Below, in pieces: positions 34,633 through 45,344 of a DNA stretch of 64,000 bases. The position numbers and the translations under genes were made by a program. Position 1 is the stretch's first letter. Each line of letters opens with the position of its first letter. Under the pieces are notes generated by a model, which was not told the origin of the DNA, did not search any database, and saw nothing but the letters and a program-made list of their open reading frames with translations. The stretch covers positions 31,876,830-31,940,829 of the forward strand of contig NC_091198.1 in the NCBI RefSeq assembly GCF_040958095.1, read 5' to 3'. This stretch comes from Procambarus clarkii. Its lineage: Eukaryota; Arthropoda; Malacostraca; Decapoda; Cambaridae.

Positions 34633-36283
34633 GATAGTGTATGGATAGTGGTAATGACTGTGTGGTGGTGGTTGTGGGGGCTGAATGGTGGAAATGACTG
34701 TATGGTGGTGGGGGCTGTATGGGGGTAATAAATGTGTGTTGGTGGGGGCTGTGTGGTGAAAATGACTGTGTGTTAATGGGGGCTGTGTGGTGGTAATGAC
34801 TGTGTGGTGGTAATGACTGTGTGTTGGTGGGGGCTGTGTGGTGGTAGGGACTGTATGTTAGTGGGGGATGAGTGGTGGTAATGACTGTGTGGTGGTGGGG
34901 GCTGTATGGTGGTAATGACTGTGTGGTGAGGGGGCTGTATATTGGTAATGACTGTGTGGTGGTGGGGGGCTGTATAGTGGTAATGATTGTGTGGTGGGAA
35001 AGGGCTGAATGGTGGTTTTGACTGTGTGGTGGTGGGGTCTGTATGGTGGTAACGATTGTGTGGTGGTGGGGCTGTATAGTGGTAATGACTGTGTGGTGGT
35101 GGGGGCTGAATGGTGGTAATGACTGTGTGGGGGTAGGGGCTGTATAGTGGTAATGACTGTGTGGTGGTGGGGGGCTGTACAGTGGTAATGACTGCGAGGT
35201 GGTGGGGGCTGTATAGTGGTATTGACTGTGTGGTGGTGGGGGCTGTATGGTGGTAACGATTGTGTGGTGGTGGGGCTGTATAGTGGTAATGACTGTGTGG
35301 TGGTGGGGGCTGAATGGTGGTAATGACTGTGTGGGGGTAGGGGCTGTATAGTGGTAATGACTGTGTGGTGGTGGGGGGCTGTACAGTGGTAATGACTGTG
35401 AGGTGGTGGGGGCTGTATAGTGGTAATGACTGTGTGGTGGTGGGGGGTTGTATAGTGGTAATGACTGTGTGGTGGTGGGGGCTGTATAGTGGTAATGACT
35501 GTGTGGTGGTGGGGGCTGTATAGTGGTAATGACTGTGTGGTGGTGGGGGCTGTACGGTGGTAATGACCGTTTGGGGGTAGGGGCTGTATAGTGGTAATGA
35601 CTGTTTGGGGGTGGGGGCTGTATGGTGGTAATGACTGTGTGGTGGTGGGGGGCTGTATGGTGGTAATGACTGTGTAGTGGTGGTGGCTGTATGGTGGTAA
35701 TGACTGTGTGATGGTTGGGGGCTGAATGGAGGTAAGGACTGTGTGATGGAGGGGAGTTGAATGGTGGAAATGATTGTGTGGTGGGGGGCTGAATGGTGGT
35801 AATGACTATGTTGTGTTGGGGGTTCAATAGTGGTAATGACTGTGTGGGGGTGGTAGCTGAAATGTGGTAATGAATGTGTGGTGGGTGCTGCATGGTGGTA
35901 ATGACTGTGTCGTGGTGGGGAGCTGATTAATGGTAATGACTGTGTAGTTATGGGAGCTGAATGGTGGTAATGACTGTGTGGTGGTGGGGGCTGAATGGTG
36001 GTAATGACTGTGTGGTGGTGGAGGGCTGTATAGTGATAATGACTGTACTGGTGGGGGCTGAATGGTGGTAATGACTGTTTGGTGGGAAATGGCTGAAAGG
36101 TGGTTTTGACTGTGTGGTGGTGGTGGGCTGTATGGTGATATCGACTGTGTGGTGGTGGGGGCTGTATAGTGGTAATGACTGTGTGGTGGTGGGGGCTGAA
36201 TGGTGGTAATGACTGTGTGGTGGTGGAGGGCGGTATAGTGATAATGACTGTGTGGTGGTGAGGGCTGAATGGTGGTAATGACT

Positions 36284-36575
36284 GTGTTTACTAGTTGTGT
36301 TTTTGCGGGGGTTGAGCTTTGCTCTTTCGGCCCGTCTCTCAACTGTCAATCAACTGTTTACTAACTACTTTTTTTTTTCACCACACACACACACCCCAGG
36401 AGGCAGCCTGTGACAGCTGACTAACTCCCAGGTAACTATTTACTGCTAGGTAACAGGGGCACTTAGGGTGAAAGAAACTTTGCCCATTTGTTTCTGCCTC
36501 GTGCGGGAATCGAACCCGCGACACAGAATTACGAGTCCTGCGCGCTATCCACCAGGCTACGAGGCCCCCTCGTAG
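36284..36575 (-). mobile_element. tRNA-Thr-derived SINE, copy 2
   Basis: Same family and orientation as copy 1. The tRNA-like head is 36565-36496 with an intact 7-bp acceptor stem and CGU anticodon. The tail has a single ACAACTAGTAAAC unit. The two copies are about 2 kb apart and nearly identical, differing by a few bases. Confidence 0.85.
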
Positions 36576-36582
36576 TGGGGGG

Positions 36583-36628
36583 CTATACAGCCCCCTACCC
36601 CCACTGTGTGGGGGTAGGGGCTGTATAG
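36583..36628. repeat. Foldback hairpin next to SINE copy 2
   Basis: CTATACAGCCCC...CCCCCAC is followed after TGT by its inverted copy GTGGGGGTAGGGGCTGTATAG, with one extra C in the first arm. It is made of minisatellite sequence turned on itself at the SINE junction. Confidence 0.85.
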
Positions 36629-37567
36629 TGGTAATGACTGTGTGGTGGTGGGAGCTGTATGGTGGTAATGACTGTATGGTGATGGGGGCTGTATATTGGT
36701 AATGACTGGCGTGATGGTGTGGGGCTGAATGGTGGTAATGACTGTGTGATGGAGGGGAGTTGAATGGTGGAAATGGTTGTGTGGTGGTGGTGGCTGAATT
36801 GTGGTATTGACTGTGTGATGGTGGGGGATGAATAATGGTAATGACTGTGTGGTGGTGGTGGCTGAATTGTGGTAATGAATGTGTGGTGGCTGCTGCATGG
36901 TGGTAATGACTGTGTCGTGGTGCAGAACTGAATAGTGGTAATAACTGTGTAGTTATGAGAGCTGAATGGTGGTTATGATTGTGTGGTGTTGGGGGCTGAT
37001 TGGTGGTAATGACTATGTGGTGGTGGGGGGCTGAATGGTGGTAATGCTTGTGTGGTGGTGGGTGCTGTATGGGGGTAATGTCTCTGTGATGGTGGTGGCT
37101 GAATTGTGGCAACGAGTGTGTGGTGGTGGTAGGGGGCTGAATGGTGGTAATGACTGTGTGGAGGTGGAGGCTGTATGGTGGTAATGAGTGTCTGGTGGTG
37201 GTGGGGGGCTGTATAGTGGTAATGACTGTGTGATGGTGGGGACTTGAATGGTGGTAATTACTATGTGGTGGGGGGCTGTATAGTGGTAATGACTGTGTGG
37301 TGGTGGGGGCTGTATGGTGGTAACGATTGTGTGGTGGTGGGGGGATGAATGGTTATAATGAATGTGTGGTGGTGGGAGCTGAATGGCGGTAATAACTGTG
37401 TGGTGGTGGGGGCTATATGGTGGTAATGACTGTGTAGTGGTGGGGGGCCTGAATGGTGGTAATGACTGTGTTGTGGGGGGATGAATGGTGGTAATGACTG
37501 TGTAGTGGTGGTGTTTGAATAGTGGTAATGACTGTGTGGTGGTGGTGGCTGAAATGTGGTAATGAAT

Positions 37568-38602
37568 TGTTACGGACCCGAGTCCAGCGTCGTAGCACGG
37601 AGCTGTGACGACCACGCCATCTGTGGGTCAGCTCCCGAAACCCCCTCCAAATGGACGATGCCATCTAGTGAGGACGAGATATACCGGCCAAAGGGGCTGG
37701 TTTCCCGTCTTGTTCAGCTCGTAACGTAGCCGCTTCTGACCTCTGGTGAAGTGACGCTTAGACAGCAACGTCATCTGTGGAGTGGATAGGTGGGCGTTTG
37801 TGTCTAAGCCTGATAGTGAGGTGCCCTAGGGTGTCCCTAGTACTGATGACGTGTCTGATTACAGAGTCGACCTGGGACTGCTGTAATGGACGGTTGGGCA
37901 GTCTATCCAAAGCAGCCATAGTATCTGCACGTGTTTGCTGCAGAAGCTGTGAGTCACCCCCCCCCCCCCCCCCGAATGAACACTATTGTGTTAGCCTGCC
38001 TGTGAGGTGGCAGAACCAGGGATTATCGTACCCGGGGCTGACTGGTGGAGAAGACTAGCCACTGGGGTGTTGTGGTGAGGAGAGTGATCTGTGGAATCAC
38101 ACGAGGCTCCTGCCTAGGGCTCGCAACCCTAGTATCGGTCGTGGAATGGCCTACGCAGCGTAGCTGATTGGAACCTGCCAGCTACAGGCTGGATTTGTGG
38201 TTGAAGGCCTCCACGACGGTGCACCCAGTGAGACTGTGATTTGGCTGGCCTGTGGCCAGGGTAGACTCGTCTAGAAAATCTGAGGATTCATCGTGAGGCC
38301 ACGAGAAGAGGACCAGGGCTTCTCATCGTGAGCACCGTGGAGCATCCCGTGTCTTTGGAGGAAGACGAGTTATTGTAAATAAGAAGTGTAGTAATAGCAA
38401 CCCCGCGGGTGACTGTTTATATATTTATTTATGGAGGTGGTGTAATAATATAGTGAAACCAGTGCAATTGTATCCCTTCCCCTTTAATTTACTTGCGTTA
38501 CGGAACACACCCCTTGAAAGCCACTACTAACTTGGGGCCGGATACCCAAACTCTAATAACATCAGAGAAAGAACCCAGTTGCTACCCAATAGGGCCGTAA
38601 CA
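37568..38602. mobile_element. Solo LTR, 1,035 bp, with 5-bp target duplication
   Basis: The segment begins TGTTACGG and ends CCGTAACA, perfect 8-bp inverted ends of the TG...CA type. TGAAT precedes it at 37563-37567 and follows at 38603-38607. Removing one TGAAT and the LTR restores a normal minisatellite unit (GGTAATGAATGTGTTG). This is the mark of a Gypsy/BEL-like retrovirus-type element reduced by LTR-LTR recombination. Inside are a C17 tract at 37957-37973 and a TATA-like TTTATATATTTAT near 38,416. No coding sequence is present; short frames are chance. Confidence 0.93.
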
Positions 38603-41600
38603 TGAATGTGTTGTGGTGGGGAGGGGCTGAATAGTGGTAATGACTATGTGGTGGTAGGGGGGGCTGTATTGTGGTAATTACTGTGTGGTGGTGTGGGCTG
38701 TATGGTGATAATGACTGTGTGGTGGTGGGGGCTGTATAGTGGTAATGACTGTGCAGTGGTGGTGGGGACTGTACGGTTGTAATGACTGTGTGGTGGTATT
38801 GGGGGGACTGAATGGTGGTAATGACTGTGTCGTGGTGAGGGGCTGTATAGTGGTAATGACTGTGAGGTGGTGGGGGCTGAATTGAGGTAATGAATGTGTG
38901 GTGGCTGCTGCATGGTGGGAAAGACTGTGTCGTGGTGCGGAGCTGAATAGTGGTAATGACTGTGTAGTTATGAGAGCTGAATTGTGGTTATGATTGTGTG
39001 GTGGGGGGGCTGAATTGTGGCAACGAGTGTGTGGTGGTGGTAGGGGGCAGAATGGTGGTAATGACTGTATGTAGGTGGAGGCTGTATGGTGGTAATGACT
39101 GTGTGGTGGTGGGAGCTGAATGGGGGTAATAACTGTGTAGTGGTGGGGGCTATATGGAGGTAATGACTCGGTGGTGGTGGGGGCTGAATGGTGGTAATGA
39201 CTGTGTTGTGGTTGGGCTGAATGGTGGTAATGACTGTGTAGTGGTGGGGTTTGAATAGTGGTAATGACTGTGTGGTGGTGGGGGGCTGTATTGTGGTAAT
39301 TACTGTGTGGTAGTGGTGGGGACAGTATGGTTGTAATGACTGTGTGGTGGTGGTGGGGGCTGTATAGTGGTAATGACTGTGTGGTGGTGGTGAGGGGGCT
39401 GAATGGTGGTAAAGACTGTGTGGTGGTGGGGGCTGAATAGGGGTAATCACTGTGTGGTGGTTGTGGGGGACTGTATGGTGGTAATGACTGTGTGGTGTTG
39501 GGGGGCTGTATAGTGGTAATGACTGTGTGGAGGTGGCGGGCTGTATAGTGGTAATTACTGTGTGGTAGTGGGGGCTGAATGATGGTAATGACTGTGTTGG
39601 GGTAGGGGCTGTATAGTGGTAAAGACTGTGTTGTGGTGGGAGCTGTATGGTGGTAATGACTGTGTGGTGATGGGGGCAGTATAGTGGCAATGACTGTGTT
39701 GTGGTGGAGGCTATGTGGTGGTAATGACTGTGTTAAGGTGGTGGCTGTATGGTGGTAATGACTGTGTGATGGAGGGGAGTTGAATAGTGGAAATGATTGT
39801 GTGGTGGTGGGGCTGAATGGTGGAAATGACTGTGTGGTGGTGGTGGCTGAATTGTGGTAATGAATGTGTGGTGGCTGCTGCATGGTGGTAATGTCTGTGT
39901 CGTGGTGCGGAGCTGAATAGTGGTAGTGACTGTGTAGTTATGAGAGCTGAATGGTGGTTATGAATGTGTTGTGTTGGGGTCTGAATGGTGGTAATGACTA
40001 TGTGGTGGTAGGGGGGCTGAATGGTGGTAATGACTGTGTGGTGGTGATGGGGGATTGAATGGTTATAATGATTGTGCGGAAGTGGGGGCTGAGTGGTGGT
40101 AATGACAGTTTGGTGGTGAGGGCTCAATAGTGGTAATGACTGTGTGGTGGTGGTGGCTGAATTGTGGTAATGAATGTGTCGTGGTGGAGAGCTGAATGGT
40201 GGTAATGCCTATGTGGTGGTGGGGGGCTGAATGGTGGTAATGACTGTGTAATGGTGGTGGAGGATTGAATGGTTATATTGACTGTGTGGTAGTGAATGTC
40301 TGTATAGTGGTAATGATTGTGTGGTGGTGGACTGTATGGTGGTAATGACTCTGTTGTGGGGGTAAGGGCTCTATGGTGGTAATGACTGTGTGGTGGTGGG
40401 GCTGTATAGCGGTAATGACTGTGTGGTGGTGAGGGCTGTATAATGGTAATGACTGTGTGGGGGCGATGGGGCTGTATAGTGGTAATGACTGTGTGGTGGT
40501 GGGGGCTGTATAATGGTAATGACTGTGTGGTGGTGGGGGCTGTATAGAGGTAATGACTGTGTGGTAGTGGGGGTTGAATGGTGGTAATGACTGTGTGGTG
40601 GTGGGGGCTATATAGTGGTAAAGACTAAGTTGTGGTGGGGGCTGAATAGTGGTAATAATTGTGTGGTGGTGGGAGCTGTATGGTGGTAATGACTGTGTGG
40701 TGGTGGGGAGCTGAATGGTGGTAATGACTGTGTTGGGGTAGGGGCTGTATGGTGGTAATGACTGTGTGATTGTGGGGGGGCTGAATGGTGGTAATGACTG
40801 TGTGATGGTGGGGGGGCTGAATGGTGGTAATGACTGTGTGATGGTGGGGAGCTGAAAGGTGGTAATGATTGTTTTGTGGTGGGGGGATGAATGGTGGTAA
40901 TGACTGTGTGGTGGTTGGCGTTGAATAGGGGTCATTGCGTGGTGTTGGGGGCTGAATGGTGGTAATGACTCTTTCGTGGTGGGGGCTGTATAATGCTAAT
41001 GCCTGTGTGGTGGTGGGGGGCTGTATAGTGGCAATGACTGTGTGGTGGGAAGGGGCTGTATGGTAGTAACGACTGTGTGGTGTTGGAGGGCTGTATAGTG
41101 ATAATGACTGCGTGATGGTGGGGGCTGAATGGTGGTAATGACTGCGTGGTGGTGGGGGCTGTATAGTGGTAATGACTGTGTGGTGGTTAGGGGCTGAATG
41201 ATGGTAATGACTGTGTGGAGGAGGGGGGCTGTATGGTCGTAATAACTGTGTGGTGGTTGGGGCTGAATGGTAGTAATGACTGTGTGGTGGGAAGGGGCTG
41301 TATGGTAGTAACGACTGTGTGGTGGTGGAGGGCTGTATAGTGGTAATGACTGTGTGGTGGTGGAGGGCTGTATAGTGGTAATGACTGTGTGGTGGTGGGA
41401 GCTGTATGGTGGTAATGACTGTGTAATGGTGGGAGCTGTATAGATGTAATGACTATATGGTGGTTAGGGGCTGAATGGTGGTAATGACTGTGTTGTCGTG
41501 GGCGTTGTATAGTGGTAATGACTGTTTGGTGGTGGAAGCTGTATGGTTGTAATGACTGTGTGGTGGTGGGGGCTGAATGGTGGTAATGATTTTGTGGTGG

Positions 41601-41711
41601 TGGAGGGCTGTATAGTGGTAATAACTTTCTAGTGATGGGGGCTATATGGTTGTAACGATTGTGTGGTGATGCGGGCTGAATTATGGTAATGACTGGGTGG
41701 TGGTGGGCGGG

Positions 41712-42445
41712 GTTTTTTTTTTCCTACCACAAACGTGGCCACACATTTACATTGCTAACCAGCATATATACATTTTCTTCTGTCCTCCATGGACAGGGTT
41801 AGAGATGTGTTAAACATATAGTTCAAGGGCTTATTGAACAATCAACCGCAGAAGGTGATTCGGTACTTTAAAAATGCTAAACTAACATACATACGTAAAT
41901 TCATAGATACACAGATTTACGTATGCCCTACATAAAGTGTTCGATGTGTCTTTTACATAGTGTCATTAATGTGCATTTACAAAGGTGAAATGTAATTCTG
42001 ATCAGCTTCCATATATGCTTTATACACATGCATATACATACACACACACACATATACGTACACATACATATATACATACATGTATACATACATATATACA
42101 CACACATGCATTCACATACATTTGTCTCTTTTACTCTGACAGAGTGAGATAGCTGATAGAGAAACTAGTGTGCAATTAAGCACTTAATAACTGAAGGTGA
42201 TGAAGGTGCTTTTACAAGCTCAGGTTATATAGTTACATCACATATATACATTATATAACTGATATATTACATGGTTAATCTTGGGTACAAGTCCAATATA
42301 TCATCAAGTGTTCCAGTACTCATATGGTAATTACAGAGTTCAGCATACCTTAGCCTAGGAGGGCGAAAGTCAGTCAGTATGGGACATTCTGCCATATAAT
42401 GTTCAGGAGAGTGCATGTTTTCTCTTTCACAAAGTCGACGCAGTG
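41712..42445 (-). mobile_element. LINE 3' fragment inserted in the minisatellite
   Basis: On the minus strand the end of an ORF at 42,440-42,267 reads RRLCERENMHSPEHYMAECP followed by LRYAELCNYHMSTGTLDDIL and a stop. The Cys-x-x-...-H-x4-C pattern is like the zinc-knuckle C-terminus of I/Jockey-type LINEs. The 3' untranslated part runs to about 41,712 and ends in a T8 tract on the plus strand, that is poly-A on the element strand. The array resumes on both sides. Confidence 0.7.
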
Positions 42446-42805
42446 GGGGGGGGGGCTGAATGGTGGTAATGACTGTGTGGTGGTGAGGTCTGAATGAGGG
42501 GTAATGGCTGTGTGGTGGTGGGGGCAATATGGTGGTAATGACTGTGTGGTCGTGGGGTGCTGAATAGTGATAATGACTGTGTGGTGGTGGGGGGCTGAAT
42601 GGTGGTAATGGCTGTGTGGTCGTGGGGACTGAATAGTGGTAATGACTGTGTGGTGGTGGGGGGCTGAATGGTGGTAATGGCTGTGTGGTCGTGGGGACTG
42701 AATAGTGGTAATGATTGTGTGGTGGTGGTGGTGGGGGCTGTATAGTGGTAATGACTGTGTGGTGGTGGAGGGGACTGTATGGTTGTAATGACTGTGTGGT
42801 GGTGG

Positions 42806-43592
42806 TCCTTGTGGTGTGTGAGAGGGGAAGGGCCACGCGGTGCGAGCTCCGCAGAAAACAATATATATCTAGGGATATTTCAGTGATACAGGAACTAAAC
42901 ACAGTCAGATAACTTTTAAGGTGTGTCTCAACATATTAACCAATATATCATAGTGATTACCATCCGACCGTTTGTGTTCAAGAAAAAAATAAGTGAAATT
43001 CGTGTGTAGTCAACGCCTGCCCTCGTGGTGCCAGGAGGCCTTAGGCGATAGTTGCCAAGTCGTCAATAAATCACATCTCTCGCTATTGAAACATCAAGTA
43101 ATCAGTGCCCATAGTGCTAAGCTCTCTATGCAAAACCTGTGTCTATTATAACAAAAATTAAGATAACATATTTTAATATCAAGTGAAAAATTATACACAA
43201 AATAAGTCCGTCGTGTGTATGTAAACAAGGGCCACTTGGAGGTAGGCCCACCCCAGTACCCTCTTGTGTGTGTATTCTTTCAAATAGTGTAACGTACTCA
43301 GGTAACTAGTGCCCAGACACAGAAACTAGACACCTCCACTGTAAGGTAACTAGTGGGAAAATGCAAGTAATGTAATCTAACAAGTGAACAAAACAAATTA
43401 AGATTGCGACACGTGGTAGCAACACTGGCCATCCATACAGCCTCCTCCAGGCCTATCTCAAGTTGGTAAACACCCACGGTCAACACCCACGGCCAGCACC
43501 CACGGTAAACACCCACGGTCAACACCCGCGGTCAATTCCCCCACCTTGTAAGACCTTGTAAGACCATCACCACTGAACAGAAGTGTCCAAAA
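42806..43592 (+). other. 5' region of the two-ORF LINE
   Basis: Non-repetitive sequence between the last minisatellite unit and ORF1. The element's exact 5' end is not defined, but may lie near 42,990-43,010. At 43,460-43,530 a short tandem repeat of CACCCACGGTCAA-like units is present. Confidence 0.5.
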
Positions 43593-45190
43593 ATGGCTTT
43601 GATAAAAACGTGCATAGAATGCAACATGAAGGTAGATTACCAACAGAGCTTTCAATGCCAACTCTGTTCAGCAGCCATACACCAAAAATGTGCCAACATG
43701 ACTAACAATTCAAGGAGAAAAGGTCCTAGTGACCACTCTGTGTACTGGCTCTGCAAAAAGGATGATGTAACTTTTTTGAAATTGATGGAAATCCTGGATA
43801 AAACTCCCGCCGAAAACAGAGAATTACTAATTAATGCCTGCATAGCAATTTCTAATGTCTTCAAACAAACTATACATGACACCAAGGTACAACCAGCTGT
43901 GGCACAGAGCTCGGTGGCAGCGGCGCCTGAGCAGGGCGCGGAGTCGGGGATGCCTGAGCAGGGCGCGGAGTCGGGGATGCCTGAGTAGGGCGCGGAGTCG
44001 GGGACGCCTGAGCGGAGCGCGGAGTCGGGGACGCCTGAGCGGAGCGCGGAGTCGGGGACGCCTGAGCGGAGCGCGGAGTCGGGGACGCCTGAGCGGAGCG
44101 CGGAGTCGGGGACGCCTGAGCGGAGCGCGGAGTCGGGGACGCCTGAGCAGGGCGCGGAGTCGGGGACGCCTGAGCAGGGCGCGGAGTCGGGGACCCCTGA
44201 GCAGAGTGCGGAGTTGGGGACCCCTGAGTGGAGCGCGGTGTCACAGGCCCCGGAGCAGAGCGCAGTGGCACAGGCCCCGGAGCAGAGCGCGGTGTCACAG
44301 GCACCGGAGCAGAGCGCGGTGTCAAAGGCCCCGGAGCAGAGCGCAGTGTCACAGGCCCCGGAGCAGAGCGCGGTGTCACAGGCCCCGGAGCAGAGCGCGG
44401 TGTCACAGGCCCCGGAGCAGAGCGCGGTGTCACAGGCACCGGAGCAGAGCGCGGTGTCACAGGCCCCGGAGCAGAGTGCGGTGTCACAGGCACCGGAGCA
44501 GAGCGCGGTGTCACAGGCCCCGGAGCAGAGCGCGGTGTCACAGGCACCGGAGCAGAGCGCGGTGTCACAGGCACCGGAGCAGAGCGCGGTGTCACAGGCA
44601 CCGGAGCAGAGCGCGGTGTCACAGGCACTGGAGCAGAGCGCGGTGTCACAGGCACCGGAGCAGAGCGCGGTGTCACAGGCACCGGAGCAGAGCGCGGTGT
44701 CACAGGCACCGGAGCAGGGCACAGTGTCGGGGACGCCGCAGCAGAGTGCGGTCCCTGGCAAAGGGAAACAAACAATACAAGGCCCCCAAAATCTGTTGGT
44801 ATTACAAATGGGCTACCTGTAAGCATGGGGAATCGGGAAGAATAAATGGAACGTGTACATACGATCACCCTAGAAAGTGCAGAAACCTCCTCAATACAGG
44901 TAAATGTACCAAAAGCTGTGAATTCTTTCACCCAGAAATTTCCAAGAACTCTTTGGACAGAAAAGAATGCTTCAATGCTGAATGCCCAGCTTTTTGTACC
45001 AGGCGAATAAAACCGACAGACTACCACTATGAAAACAGCCACTACTCCATCGACCGGGATAATTTTTTAGCAAGAGGAGGAGGAGAAGAATGGCTAAAAA
45101 TGACCAGACTCTACCACCAACTCGGTCAAATGCTAGAGAGGACGCAAACACAGTGGCAGGCGATGAGTCACAATAACGTGGCTGAAGTAT
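43593..45190 (+). pseudogene. LINE ORF1: PHD-like finger, 9-residue repeats, CCCH fingers
   Basis: The ATG at 43593 opens MALIKTCIECNMKVDYQQSF, with C-x2-C, C-x2-C and H-x2-C pairs and a YWLC motif, a PHD-type zinc finger (residues about 7-55). A 27-bp tandem array follows (43,915-44,750) encoding the repeat PEQSAVSQA or PERSAESGT. In the same frame TAG at 43986-43988 replaces the Gln codon expected in the repeat. After the array one frameshift near 44,760 leads to CCCH fingers at 44,790-45,000: ICWYYKWATCKHGES and CRNLLNTGKCTKSCEFFHP (C-x8-C-x3-C-x3-H). The product would bind element RNA; this copy is broken twice. Confidence 0.75.
43915..44750. repeat. 27-bp coding minisatellite inside LINE ORF1, about 31 copies
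   Basis: The unit GAGCAGAGCGCGGTGTCACA plus GGCACCG (27 bp) is repeated with almost no length change. The left third uses GAGCGGAGCGCGGAGTCGGG type units. Four other long frames through it are shadows. Confidence 0.93.
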
Positions 45191-45332
45191 GTTGACCAGA
45201 CCACACACTAGAAGTTGAAGGGACGACGACGTTTCGGTCCGTTGTGGACCATTCTCAAATCGACTTGAGAATGGTCCAGGACGGACCGAAACGTCGTCGT
45301 CCCTTCAACTTCTAGTGTGTGGTCTGGTCAAC
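45158..45332. mobile_element. 175-bp palindromic insertion with 11-bp target duplication
   Basis: AACACAGTGGC occurs at 45147-45157 and again at 45333-45343. Between them lies a foldback whose arms carry GTTGACCAGACCACACACTA and GGACGACGACGTTTCGGTCC and their inverse. The centre is near 45,264 (TTCTCAAATCGACTTGAGAA). Each arm holds stem II GGTCC/GGACC, GAAA and CG-TCGT-CG-TC in hammerhead order, as in Penelope-like elements. Removing it with one repeat lets ORF1 run to a stop shortly after 45,343. Confidence 0.85.
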
Positions 45333-45344
45333 AACACAGTGGCC

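Larger units (their letters stand above)
33641..42805. repeat. 34-bp G/T-rich minisatellite array, about 7.2 kb of repeat with four insertions
   Basis: The unit is of the type GGTGGTAATGACTGTGTGG followed by TGGTGGGGGCTGWATA, about 34 bp with 31-37-bp variants. The plus strand is strongly G/T-rich, and the 33.65-34.3 kb part is a shorter GTGTGTTGGTGGGGGCTG variant. The array is broken by two SINEs, a solo LTR (37568-38602), a LINE fragment (41,712-42,445) and a foldback. Long minus-strand frames rich in His, Pro, Ser, Thr and Tyr are shadows and shift frame with each length variant. Confidence 0.93.

Noticed and set aside
33641..42805. CRISPR-like regular repeats
   Set aside because: The repeats are head-to-tail with no unique spacers, in a eukaryotic setting.
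34613..42902. Long His/Pro/Ser/Thr/Tyr-rich minus-strand frames
   Set aside because: They are read-throughs of the 34-bp minisatellite, overlapping in several phases, with composition set by the repeat. Only the C-terminal piece at 42,267-42,440 is real LINE protein.
43652..45195. Ala/Pro/Arg-rich frames of 370-446 codons across the ORF1 minisatellite
   Set aside because: Alternative phases of the 27-bp unit. Only the PHD-start phase and the later CCCH phase carry protein motifs.
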